Shown here: positions 40,226 to 49,017 of the stretch, in pieces
Layout of the letters: the number at the start of each line of letters is the position of its first letter
Numbering within the stretch: position 1 is the stretch's first letter
NCBI GenBank assembly: GCA_004298675.1
Contig: SCRI01000063.1
Span: 1 to 64,000, forward strand
Reading direction: 5' to 3'
Source of the DNA: a bacterium
Lineage (GTDB): Bacteria > Vulcanimicrobiota > Vulcanimicrobiia > Vulcanimicrobiales > SCRA01
Length of the DNA: 64,000 bases
Made by a program: the position numbers and the translations under genes
Notes under the pieces: model-generated
What the model was told of the DNA's origin: nothing
Databases searched by the model: none
The model's input: only the letters and a program-made list of their open reading frames with translations

Positions 40226-41863
40226 ATGAAGCGTGGCGATGCGCTCTCGATGCTGGCGGCGACGGTGCTGCTGCCGTCTTGCGCGCGGGTCTCGACGCAG
40301 GAGGCGGGTTCCACGTCCCGCCATCCATGGACACAGCCGCACGTCTTGCGCTGGGCCGACGGCGAAGATCCCGTGGGCCTCAACCCCGTCGTCACGACGC
40401 ATGCGACGACCTCATGGCTGGCGGAACTCTGGGGAGCCTGGCTCTTTCGTTACGACGAGCGCTTGAATCCGGTGCCGGAGCTAGCCACCGAGGTTCCCAG
40501 CGTCGAGAACGGCCTGCTCTCCGCCGACGGCAAGCGCATCGTCTTCAAACTGCGCAAGGTGGCGCGCTGGCACGACGGCCACCCGTTCACGGCGCGCGAC
40601 GTGGCGTTTTCGGTAGCCGTGATCCAAGACCCGAACACGAACGTCACCTCGCGCGACGGCTGGGATCAGATCGTGCGCGTCGAGACGCCCGACGAGCACA
40701 CGGCGATCTTCCACCTGAAGTCGCTCTACTCGTCGTTCCTGCCGACGTTCTTTACCACGGGCGGCGCCAACCCGTGCCTTCTGCCCGAACACATCTGCAA
40801 GGGGCAGAACGCGAACACCGGCCCCTACAACCAGCAGCCGATCGGTACCGGCCCCTTCAAGGTTGACGAGTGGCAGCGGGGGCAGCACGTCACCCTCAGC
40901 GCCAACCCCGGCTATTGGCGCGGACGGCCCGCGTTGGAGCGCGTGGTGTACAAGGTCATCCCCGACGCCAATACCATGCTCACCCAGATGCGCTCGCACG
41001 AGCTGGACCTGTGGGTGCAGATGAATCCCAACTACCTCCAGCAGATCGCCGGTGCGGACGGCGTGGACGTCATACGCCGCCCATCGCAATACTGGCGCCA
41101 CATCGATTGCAACTGCGAGCACCCCGCCCTCAGGGACGTGGCCGTTCGCCAGGCATTGAACTACGCCATCGACCGCACCGCCCTGCTGGAGAAGGTGCTC
41201 CATGGCGTCGGCTCGATCAACTGGACGGTGATCTCGCCGGGTTCCTACGCCTACGATGCTAGCGTCAAACGGTATCCCTTCGATCTCGCCAAGGCCAACG
41301 CGCTGCTGGACCAGGCCGGCTGGGTGCGCGGTGCCGACGGTGTGCGCGCCAAGGGCGGAGTCCGCCTGCACTTCGACTTCGCGCTATCGACCGGGAGCCC
41401 GGCCTACGAGCAGATCATCGAGCTGCTGCGCTCTACCTGGAGGCAGATCGGCGTCGGCTTCGAGACCAAGCACTACCCCACCGCGCTCTACTTCGCGCAG
41501 CAGCAAAACGGCGGCATCGTCAACTCGGGGAAGTTCGATCTCGCCATCTTCTCGTGGGGGAATACGCCCTCGCCGACCGACATGTACCTCCTCTACGCCT
41601 CCACGCAGATCCCGCCCAACGGGCAGAACGATCTGCGTTACGTCAACCACGAGTTGACGCGCATCCTCGGTCAGGCCCGCGGCACGCTGGACCGCGCCAA
41701 ACAGATCCCCTTACTGAAGAAGGCGCAGCAGATCATCGCCGCGGAGTGCCCCACGTTCCCACTAGAGCAGAATGAGGATCTCTATCCGCACAATGTCGAT
41801 CTCAAAAACTTCAATCCCAACGCCAACGCGCCGTTCGACTTCATACTCAATGTGGATATTTAA
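40226..41863 (+). CDS. Peptide ABC transporter substrate-binding lipoprotein (SBP family 5), copy 2
   Basis: Second tandem paralogue, 545 residues, 20 bases after copy 1 with GGAAGGAG upstream of ATG. The signal DALSMLAATVLLPSC has lipobox LPSC and lacks the usual long hydrophobic stretch. Motifs follow copy 1: FKLRKVARWHDGHPFTARDV, GPFKVDEWQRGQHVTLSANP, VRQALNYAIDRTALLEKVLH and KFDLAIFSWGNTPSPTDMYL. The last 14 bases overlap an upstream reading frame of copy 3. Binding-site residues differ from copy 1 enough to suggest a different ligand. Confidence 0.9.
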   Translation: MKRGDALSMLAATVLLPSCARVSTQEAGSTSRHPWTQPHVLRWADGEDPVGLNPVVTTHATTSWLAELWGAWLFRYDERLNPVPELATEVPSVENGLLSADGKRIVFKLRKVARWHDGHPFTARDVAFSVAVIQDPNTNVTSRDGWDQIVRVETPDEHTAIFHLKSLYSSFLPTFFTTGGANPCLLPEHICKGQNANTGPYNQQPIGTGPFKVDEWQRGQHVTLSANPGYWRGRPALERVVYKVIPDANTMLTQMRSHELDLWVQMNPNYLQQIAGADGVDVIRRPSQYWRHIDCNCEHPALRDVAVRQALNYAIDRTALLEKVLHGVGSINWTVISPGSYAYDASVKRYPFDLAKANALLDQAGWVRGADGVRAKGGVRLHFDFALSTGSPAYEQIIELLRSTWRQIGVGFETKHYPTALYFAQQQNGGIVNSGKFDLAIFSWGNTPSPTDMYLLYASTQIPPNGQNDLRYVNHELTRILGQARGTLDRAKQIPLLKKAQQIIAAECPTFPLEQNEDLYPHNVDLKNFNPNANAPFDFILNVDI

Positions 41864-41891
41864 GCGCGCGCCCTTCCGGCCCAAGGGCCGG

Positions 41892-43529
41892 ATGTTCCGC
41901 CACGCCGTCGTGGGGTTGGCGTTGGCTGTGGCGTTGATCGCGATGCTGCCCGGCTGCACGAAAGTGGAGTCGAGCGGCGCGAGCGGACTGCATCCGTGGA
42001 CGATCCCCGGGACGATGCGCTGGGCCGACGGCGAGGAGCCCGACAACCTCAATCCGTTGCTGTCCACCGAGTTGCTGGTAAACGACCTCTCTGCATTTAC
42101 GATGGGCTACTTCTTCCAATTCGGCCCGCGCGGGGAAGCCGTGCCCGATCTCTGCGTCGAGGTACCGACTCAGGCCAATGGAGACATCTCAGCCGATGGG
42201 CGCACGCTGCGCTTCAAGCTGCGCCACGGCGTTGCTTGGTCCGACGGTGCCCCCTTCACGTCGGCGGACGTGGCCTTCAGCGTGCGCGCGATCCTCAATC
42301 CGCGCAACAACGTGCTGAGCCGCGAAGGCTGGGATCTGATCCAGCGCGTCGAGACGCCCGACCCCTACACGGTGGTCTTCCACCTGCGCCAGCCCTTTGC
42401 GCCGTTCCTCGACAAGTTCTTCACGCCCGTCGGCAATCCGGCCATTCTGCCCGAGCATCTGCTGGCGAAGTATCCGGATCTCAACCACGTCGCGTACAAC
42501 CAGCTGCCGGTCGGCCTAGGCCCCTTCGTCTACACGGCCTGGCGGCGCGGCAACGAAGTCGAGATGGCCGCCAATCCGCACTACTGGGGCGGTCCGCTGA
42601 AGCTGAAGCACGTGATCTTCAAGATCATCCCGGACGCCAATACCGTGCTGACGCAAGTGCGCACGCACGAGTTGGACGTCGACGTGCGCGTTCCGGCGAA
42701 CGAGGTCTCGGAGGTCCGCTCGCTGCCGGGCGTGCGCACGATCGACGTCGTCTCCAATAGTTTCCGCCACCTGGACTTCAATCTCTCGCGGCCCGCCTTG
42801 CGTGACCTGCGCGTACGTCAGGCCATCGCGCACGCCACCGACCGGCGGGCGATTTGGGAGAAGGTGTACCATCGCGTGGGGGTGGTCAGCAACGCCCCGT
42901 TTCCCAGCAGCAGTTGGGCTTACGCGCCGGGGTTACCGGGTTACGCCTACGATCTAGGCGCGGCGGCACGGCTGTTGGACGAGGCGGGATGGCGCCTGGG
43001 CAGCGACGGGTTGCGCCACCGCAAGGGCGAAGCACTGCGCTTGACCTTGGTCGGCAATATCGGCAATCCGTTGCTGGACTCGACGGTGCTGGTGATCGAG
43101 TCCTCATTCAAACGCTTGGGCATCGAGCTCGAATACAAGCGCTATCCCACGCCGCTGCTCTTCGGCTCGTACGCCGCCGGCGGCATCATCGCGACCGGGA
43201 AGTACGATCTCGCCATCTATGCCTGGCAGCTGCAACCCGACCCCGATCTCTCGCTGCTGCTCGAGTGCCGTAGCGTGCCGCCGCACGCCCTCAACTACGT
43301 GCGCTACTGTAATCCGGCCTTCGACCGCCTCCAGGAGGATGCCGACACGCACTACGACCGCGCCCGCCGCCGGCGAGATCTCATTGCCGAGCAGCGCATC
43401 CTCAGTCACGACCTGCCGTGGATCGTGATCTCGAATATCGAGGAGGTGTTCGCGCTCAATCCCGATCTCAAAGGACTGGCGCCGGATTTGGACGAGGTGT
43501 TCTGGAACGCCGCGCAGCTCTCGATGTGA
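41892..43529 (+). CDS. Peptide ABC transporter substrate-binding lipoprotein (SBP family 5), copy 3
   Basis: Third tandem paralogue, 545 residues from ATG 41892, which begins MFRHAVVGLALAVALIAMLP, a clear lipoprotein signal ending LPGC. ATG 41850 or 41772 in the track would add a non-signal extension overlapping copy 2. Motifs: FKLRHGVAWSDGAPFTSADV, GPFVYTAWRRGNEVEMAANP, VRQAIAHATDRRAIWEKVYH and KYDLAIYAWQLQPDPDLSLL. The 3' end overlaps the convergent GT87-like gene by 62 bases. Its length equals copy 2, consistent with duplication of one ancestor. Confidence 0.9.
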   Translation: MFRHAVVGLALAVALIAMLPGCTKVESSGASGLHPWTIPGTMRWADGEEPDNLNPLLSTELLVNDLSAFTMGYFFQFGPRGEAVPDLCVEVPTQANGDISADGRTLRFKLRHGVAWSDGAPFTSADVAFSVRAILNPRNNVLSREGWDLIQRVETPDPYTVVFHLRQPFAPFLDKFFTPVGNPAILPEHLLAKYPDLNHVAYNQLPVGLGPFVYTAWRRGNEVEMAANPHYWGGPLKLKHVIFKIIPDANTVLTQVRTHELDVDVRVPANEVSEVRSLPGVRTIDVVSNSFRHLDFNLSRPALRDLRVRQAIAHATDRRAIWEKVYHRVGVVSNAPFPSSSWAYAPGLPGYAYDLGAAARLLDEAGWRLGSDGLRHRKGEALRLTLVGNIGNPLLDSTVLVIESSFKRLGIELEYKRYPTPLLFGSYAAGGIIATGKYDLAIYAWQLQPDPDLSLLLECRSVPPHALNYVRYCNPAFDRLQEDADTHYDRARRRRDLIAEQRILSHDLPWIVISNIEEVFALNPDLKGLAPDLDEVFWNAAQLSM

Positions 43530-44898
43530 GGACGATGGCGGCGGCCAGCAGCGCGCAGCCGGCGAGCGGCAGCGCGCGCAGGAGGGTCCACAACGGGACC
43601 TGGCGCGTCAGTCCGGAGGCCTGCTGTTCGCGGGCCCAGGCGGCCGCTGCGTCTAGCCCGCCGGGCACGTGAAAGTGTTGCGGGAGTGCATCGGGCCAGA
43701 GCGGCACGGGATGCGCTGCCGCGAGCGGCGCCAGCGCTAACGCCAGCAGCGCGGGCGCGGCCAGCCACAGCGCGCGGCGCGAAGGATGGAGGGCGGCGAC
43801 GGCGCACGCCGCGGCTGCGGCAAGCAGCAGGTCCTCGCGCTGCGAAGCCGGCTGCTGCGCGAGGTTGAGCCAGTTCACGGCTGCCAGCTCCACGCCTAGC
43901 GCACCCAAAAGCGCGCCCCGCGCCTGCCAAGCGCGCAGCGCGAAGGCTGCCGGCAGCAGCAGCACGATCAGGTCGTCGGCATGGAAGAAGGGGGCGGCAA
44001 GCGGCAGCAGCGCACAGGCCAAGGCAACGCTTGCCCGTGGCTCCAGGCGCGCGGCGCGCGCCGCCGCGAAGACGGCCACCAGAGTCAGCGCTGCCGCAGG
44101 CACGACCATGAGTGCCGCTGCGTGCGGTAGGGCCGTCGCCAGCAACGACGGTAGTGAAATCTGGATCGCGTCGCGGCTCTCGGCCGCGCCATGGCGAAGC
44201 AGGAGTCCCGCGTACTTCGGCATGCTTTCGTGCGCGTAGGCTGCGGCAATCGCCGCTGCCGCCGTCGCGAGCATCGCGGCGATTGCGAATGCGCCCAGGG
44301 TGGAGCGCCGTAGACCCGCCAGCGCCGCTATCGCGAGGTTCGGCTGCAGCGCGCTGCACGCCAGCGCGAGTCCGCTGCCGGCCGGATTGCGCAGCCCCGC
44401 CACGGCTAGCGCGAGGACGGCGAAGGCTAGCCCCGCGAGTTGCCCCAGTGCCAAGGTGGCGGTCAGCGGCGAGAACGTGATCGCGATCAAGGCGGCCAGC
44501 GGTGCATCGCGGCTGCGCCAGCCTGCGACGGCGAACGAGACCGCCGCGGCAACGCCGCAGCAGGCGACGAGCAGCAGCAGCCAAATCCGGCGCGCCTGCT
44601 CGTACGGGAGGCGCGCCAAGGCCGCGAACAGCGGCACGGCCGGAGGGGGAGAGACGAACGGTAGCAACTCCTCGCGCGCCGCGTCGACGCCGGGAACGCC
44701 GCGCTCGGCGAGCCAAAGCGCCGTGCGGTCGTAGGGAGAATGTCCGGCCAGCGCCGCTCGCCCCGCCGACCAGTAGGCCTCGAAGTCACGCGAGGCCACG
44801 CCACGCTCGCGCGCAGGCCGCGGCGCCGTGGCGAGCGCCGTCAAGACCAGCGCTGCGGCGAGCGCGGTGAGCACCGCTCTGGAGGAGATCGGGCTCAT
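43468..44898 (-). CDS. GT87-like polytopic glycosyltransferase
   Basis: Membrane protein of 476 residues with about ten hydrophobic helices. After the first helix, RDFEAYWSAGRAALAGHSPY matches the acidic outward loop typical of DUF2029/GT87 mannosyltransferases that use polyprenyl-phosphate sugars. FHADDLIVLLLPAAFALRAW is a conserved later segment. The likely role is adding a sugar to an envelope lipid or glycan. ATG 44898 (MSPISSRAVLTAL) is preferred over the ORF-track start at 44970, which would add a non-hydrophobic 24 residues. Divergent from the NADH dehydrogenase gene. Confidence 0.72.
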   Translation of the reverse strand: MSPISSRAVLTALAAALVLTALATAPRPARERGVASRDFEAYWSAGRAALAGHSPYDRTALWLAERGVPGVDAAREELLPFVSPPPAVPLFAALARLPYEQARRIWLLLLVACCGVAAAVSFAVAGWRSRDAPLAALIAITFSPLTATLALGQLAGLAFAVLALAVAGLRNPAGSGLALACSALQPNLAIAALAGLRRSTLGAFAIAAMLATAAAAIAAAYAHESMPKYAGLLLRHGAAESRDAIQISLPSLLATALPHAAALMVVPAAALTLVAVFAAARAARLEPRASVALACALLPLAAPFFHADDLIVLLLPAAFALRAWQARGALLGALGVELAAVNWLNLAQQPASQREDLLLAAAAACAVAALHPSRRALWLAAPALLALALAPLAAAHPVPLWPDALPQHFHVPGGLDAAAAWAREQQASGLTRQVPLWTLLRALPLAGCALLAAAIVLTSRAARRSRTPRPNPAPVL

Positions 44899-44972
44899 GC
44901 TGGGTAGCCTACCGGCGAGGCGAAAGGTTTCATCATGCAAGAGGCGTTCATGACACGAGGGGAGCTTCACTA

Positions 44973-46280
44973 ATGCCGCAGCGGGTGCTCATTCTCGGCG
45001 GCGGATTCGGCGGCATCAGCGTCGCTCGCACGCTCGAGCGGCTGCGCGAGCCCCTGGACGTCACGCTCGTCAGTCGTGACAACTACGGACTCTTTACCCC
45101 GATGCTTCCCGAGGTCTCCACCGGCGGGATCGAGACGCGTCATATCGTGCAGCCGATCCGCGCGGAGCTGCGTAAGACGCGCTTCGTCTTGGGCGAGATC
45201 GAGAGCGTCGATTTGGCACGCAAGTGCGTGCGAGTGCACCATCCGCTGCTGGGGGTACCCTCGGAACTCTGCTACGATCACCTGGTGCTCGCGCTGGGGG
45301 CCGTCGCCACCACGTTCGGGTTACCGGGCGTCGAGGAACGCGCGCTGCAGCTGAAGACGCTCGACGACGGTATCCGGCTGCGCAACGAGCTGATCCGCAT
45401 GTTCGAATTGGCGGAGGTTGCCGCGGGCGAGAACGAGCGACGGCGGCTGCTCTGTTTCACGATCGTGGGGGGTGGCTTCACCGGCGTCGAGGCCGCCGGG
45501 GAGGTTCAGGAGTTCGTCGATTCGGTGGCGTCGTTCTATCCCGGCTTACGCCCGAGTTGGGTACGCGTCATCCTGCTCGAGGGCGGTCCGCGTTTGCTGC
45601 CGGAGTTGCCCGATTCCTTCGGCATCTCGGCGCGCGCAATGCTGCAGCATCGTGGCGTCGAGGTCGTGACGGGGGATCAGGTAGCGCGCGCCGACGCCTC
45701 TGGGATCCTGCTGAAGTCTGGGCGGCACATCGATTGCCAGCTCATCGTCTGGAGCGCGGGTTCGCGCCCCACGCCGCAGGTGCGCGATCTTCCCGTCGAG
45801 CACGCGCGTAACGGTGCCGTCGTGGTCGAAGCGGACCTCTCGGTTTCCAGTCATCCGGGTGTTTGGGCGCTGGGTGACTGCGCGCAGGTTCCCAAGCCCG
45901 ACGGGGGCTGGTATCCGCCCACGGCGCAGCATGCCATCCGCCAGGCGCCGTTGCTGGCCCGCAACATCGTCGCTACCGTGCACGGCCGCCCCACCAAGGC
46001 GTTCGTTTATACCTCGCTCGGCATGATGGCCTCGCTCGGGCACCGTCAGGGCGTGGCGGAGATCATGCGCGGGCGCATGCTCACGGGATTTCCGGCTTGG
46101 TTCCTCTGGCGAACGTACTACCTGCTGCAGTTGCCGGGCCTCGACCGCAAGGTGCGCGTGGCGTTGGACTGGACGCTGAATCTGCTCTTCCGCCGCGACA
46201 TCGCGCGGCTGCGTATCTCCGGTGAGCTCTCGCCCGATAGGGAGCAGGCCGTGGCGAAGGAGAAGCCCTTGCCGACATAA
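44973..46280 (+). CDS. ndh: Type II NADH dehydrogenase (NDH-2)
   Basis: Single-subunit FAD enzyme that passes electrons from NADH to quinone at the inner membrane without pumping protons; 435 residues. FAD motif VLILGGGFGGISVARTLE is at the N-terminus, YGLFTPMLPEVSTGGIETRH is the quinone/FAD region typical of NDH-2, the NAD motif is FTIVGGGFTGVEAAGEV, and WALGDCAQVP closes the FAD site. The C-terminal amphipathic stretch (WTLNLLFRRDIARL) fits membrane attachment. An AGGGGAG site precedes the ATG. Other NAD(P)/FAD oxidoreductases of this family remain possible. Confidence 0.87.
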   Translation: MPQRVLILGGGFGGISVARTLERLREPLDVTLVSRDNYGLFTPMLPEVSTGGIETRHIVQPIRAELRKTRFVLGEIESVDLARKCVRVHHPLLGVPSELCYDHLVLALGAVATTFGLPGVEERALQLKTLDDGIRLRNELIRMFELAEVAAGENERRRLLCFTIVGGGFTGVEAAGEVQEFVDSVASFYPGLRPSWVRVILLEGGPRLLPELPDSFGISARAMLQHRGVEVVTGDQVARADASGILLKSGRHIDCQLIVWSAGSRPTPQVRDLPVEHARNGAVVVEADLSVSSHPGVWALGDCAQVPKPDGGWYPPTAQHAIRQAPLLARNIVATVHGRPTKAFVYTSLGMMASLGHRQGVAEIMRGRMLTGFPAWFLWRTYYLLQLPGLDRKVRVALDWTLNLLFRRDIARLRISGELSPDREQAVAKEKPLPT

Positions 46281-46298
46281 CCATGACAGGGGGGCGCC

Positions 46299-47702
46299 AT
46301 GGAGTTTCGTGAACCGGTCGATCAACTGATCCACGACCCGCGCGAGTTCACGAGGGGCGTGCGTTTCCCCGATCCGGGCGACTTGCGCATCTACGACGAT
46401 ACCCTGCGCGACGGCGAGCAGATGCCGGGTGTCTGCTACACGCCGGAACAGAAGTTGGAGATCGCGCAACGCCTCTCGGACATCGGCGTGCACATCATGG
46501 ACGTGGGTTTTCCCGCCGCGTCGGTGGGCGATCAACGCACGCTGCAGCTCGTGGCGCAAGCCAAGCGTCGCGGCGACCTGCGTGACGATCTCGAGCTGGT
46601 CGTGATGTGCCGCAGCAACCGTAAGGACATCGACGTCACCATCGCCGCGCTCGACGCGGTCGACGTGGCGGCGCGCGACGTGACGTTCTTCGTCTTCACC
46701 AGCGGCAGCGATCTGCATCTCAAATACAAGATCGGTAAGACGCTCCTGGCGCATGCGGGCCGGCCCGAGTCCGACTGGCTGGATCTACCCGTCTCATGGT
46801 ATCGCGAAGAGAATCTCAAGCTGCAGTGCGACGCCATCCGCCACGCGCGCGCCAAAGGCGTGGAGCGGGTGGAGTTCGGCGGCGAGGACGGCAGCCGCGG
46901 CGATGTCGACTACTTCATCGAGCTCTTCAAACGCGGTTTGGAGGCCGGTGCGGTACGCCCGGCCTGGCCCGATACGGTGGGCACCCTGACGCCGGAGGCG
47001 ACGCGCTGGTATTGTTCGCGGATCGTGGAGGCCATGGGCCCCGGGGTCACGCTGCTCAACCACTTTCACAACGACTACGGTCTGGCCGCCATCAACTGCA
47101 TCACGTCGTTGGCCTGCGGCTTCAAGGCATTCACGGTGACCGCCAACGGCTACGGCGAGCGCGCCGGCAACGTGCCGCTACACCAGGTGATGACGGCGCT
47201 GCGTGTCTTGTATGGCGTGGAGATCCCGGGCTTCAAGTACGAGCAGCTGCGCGAGTTGGCGCGCTTCATGGAGGAGATGAGCGGCGTGCCGATGCAGTCG
47301 CACGAGCCCATCGTCGGCGCGAACGTTTTTACGCACGAGAGCGGGATCCACACGCAGGGCATGCTGATCGATCGCCGCATCTACGAAGCGGTGCCCGCGG
47401 CGCTCGTGGGCGCGGAGATGGCCTTCGTCTACGGGAAACACTCCGGTACGGCTTTGGTGGAGCACGCGCTGCGCAAGCACGAGACGCGCCTGGCGCAGGC
47501 CGGCGTCTCGTGCAGCCACGCCTTGGCGGTGCGCGTGACCGAAGAGATCAAGCGCTTACGCGAGGAGCGCGCCCAGCGGCGCGAGGCCGCCGCGCTGGTG
47601 CGGGAGCATCGCGCTGCGCTAGCGGGCTTGGGCGTAAGCGAGGAGGAGGTCGTGGAGATCGCCAGGGCCATCGGACGCCCCGCGCATGCAGGCGGTGCGT
47701 GA
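46299..47702 (+). CDS. Homocitrate/2-isopropylmalate synthase family enzyme
   Basis: A DRE-TIM metallolyase of 467 residues that condenses acetyl-CoA with a 2-oxo acid. RIYDDTLRDGEQMPGVCYTP is the catalytic loop (DTxRDGEQ), GVERVEFGGEDGSRGDVDYF and NHFHNDYGLAAINCITSLAC hold metal ligands HxH, and TVTANGYGERAGN is the HMGL signature. The C-terminal 100 residues are helical with no LeuA regulatory domain, so homocitrate synthase or a citramalate-type enzyme is as likely as isopropylmalate synthase. No leuB, leuC or leuD lies nearby. The ATG follows ndh by 18 bases. Confidence 0.82.
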   Translation: MEFREPVDQLIHDPREFTRGVRFPDPGDLRIYDDTLRDGEQMPGVCYTPEQKLEIAQRLSDIGVHIMDVGFPAASVGDQRTLQLVAQAKRRGDLRDDLELVVMCRSNRKDIDVTIAALDAVDVAARDVTFFVFTSGSDLHLKYKIGKTLLAHAGRPESDWLDLPVSWYREENLKLQCDAIRHARAKGVERVEFGGEDGSRGDVDYFIELFKRGLEAGAVRPAWPDTVGTLTPEATRWYCSRIVEAMGPGVTLLNHFHNDYGLAAINCITSLACGFKAFTVTANGYGERAGNVPLHQVMTALRVLYGVEIPGFKYEQLRELARFMEEMSGVPMQSHEPIVGANVFTHESGIHTQGMLIDRRIYEAVPAALVGAEMAFVYGKHSGTALVEHALRKHETRLAQAGVSCSHALAVRVTEEIKRLREERAQRREAAALVREHRAALAGLGVSEEEVVEIARAIGRPAHAGGA

Positions 47703-47757
47703 GCGCCGCGATCCGTCTCCCATCGCGCTCCCAGGAAGCGCTGCTACACTGAACGTT

Positions 47758-49017
47758 ATGCGCTTTGCCTCTCGCGCCGCCGCCGCGGTTGCGGTGCTTG
47801 GACTACTCTCGTCGTGCGGCCACAAGGCCGCCGAGCGCGCGGCACCGCCCCCGCCGCACGTGCAGGTGGCGACGGCGACGGAACGCGCGATCACGCCGGC
47901 TACCGATCTCAGCGGGCTGGTGGCACCCTATCAGAGCGTCGGACTCTCCAGTAACCTGGCGGAGCCGGCTCTGGAGGTACGCGTGCAGGAGGGCGATCGG
48001 GTGCGCCGCGGCCAAGTGCTCGCCATCCTCTCCACGGCGGACTTGCGCGCCAATCTCGAGGCCGCCGAGCGCAACGCCGCGGCTGCCGATGCCAAGACCG
48101 TTCAGACGGATTACCAGGCGCGTCTGGCGATTGCCCAGGGTGACAACGGCGTGACGTCGGCGCGCTCGGCGCTCTCGCAGGCGGCGCAGACGCTGGTGTT
48201 GGCGCAAGACACGCTGCGCCGCGACCGGGAGCTGCTCGCTCAAGGCTACGTCGCGTCGCTGGAAGTACAGCAGCAGCAGACGCAGGTGGATAACGACCGG
48301 CAGGCCGTGGCCGCGGCCACGGCCGCGCTGCAGTCGGCAGTCGCCAATGCGCAAGCCAACGGCACGCCCCAGCAGGGCCTGCAGGCTGCCGGCGTTGCTG
48401 CGGCACGTGCAGCGGCTGCGCAGGCGCGCGCGCAGGCCGATCAGATCCGCGTCCAGATCTCCAAGGCCACGATCGTCGCGCCGGTCGACGGCGTGGTTGT
48501 GAACCGCAATCTCAACGCCGGCGAGTATCCGGGAAACCGTCAGGTCTTCACGATCCAGGAGATCGATCGCGTCTACGCGACGCTCTCCGCCTTCGCGGCT
48601 CAGGTCGTCGATCTGCGCCAGGGCGCCCCGGTGGCGGTTACCTCCAACTCGCTGCCCGGTCAGAGCTTCCCCGGGCGCGTCGTCGCGTTACTCTCTCCGA
48701 CTTCTCCCAGCGGTACGGGCTTCGTGGTGAAGGTGGACGTCGCCAACGCAGGCGTACGCCTGAGGCCGGGCATGGCCGTGCTCGGCCATGTCGATCGCCC
48801 CACCGTGCGCGGTATCGCCATCCCGGCGGCCGCTTTCCTCGACGATAACGACGACGCGGTGATGGTGGTCAGCGGCGAGGCCGCGCACAGCGTCCACGTG
48901 AGTCTGGTGGCCAGCGACGGGAAGCAGGCGGTGGTGCGCGGCCTCGCGCCGGATAGCCGGGTGGTCGTCGACGGCGGGCTCGGGCTCAGTGACGGTGAGA
49001 AGGTCGTCTATCGCTGA
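47758..49017 (+). CDS. RND efflux periplasmic adaptor subunit (lipoprotein)
   Basis: AcrA/MexA-type adaptor of 419 residues. ATG 47758 gives the signal AAAAVAVLGLLSSCG with lipobox LSSC; the track start 47686 lies inside the previous gene. The lipoyl halves are EPALEVRVQEGDRVRRGQVL and KATIVAPVDGVVVNRNLNAG, separated by a long coiled-coil hairpin of Ala/Gln-rich helices. The stop overlaps the pump ATG as TGATG, so translation is coupled. No outer-membrane channel follows; the TolC-like protein at 37067 may serve both adaptors. Confidence 0.9.
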   Translation: MRFASRAAAAVAVLGLLSSCGHKAAERAAPPPPHVQVATATERAITPATDLSGLVAPYQSVGLSSNLAEPALEVRVQEGDRVRRGQVLAILSTADLRANLEAAERNAAAADAKTVQTDYQARLAIAQGDNGVTSARSALSQAAQTLVLAQDTLRRDRELLAQGYVASLEVQQQQTQVDNDRQAVAAATAALQSAVANAQANGTPQQGLQAAGVAAARAAAAQARAQADQIRVQISKATIVAPVDGVVVNRNLNAGEYPGNRQVFTIQEIDRVYATLSAFAAQVVDLRQGAPVAVTSNSLPGQSFPGRVVALLSPTSPSGTGFVVKVDVANAGVRLRPGMAVLGHVDRPTVRGIAIPAAAFLDDNDDAVMVVSGEAAHSVHVSLVASDGKQAVVRGLAPDSRVVVDGGLGLSDGEKVVYR

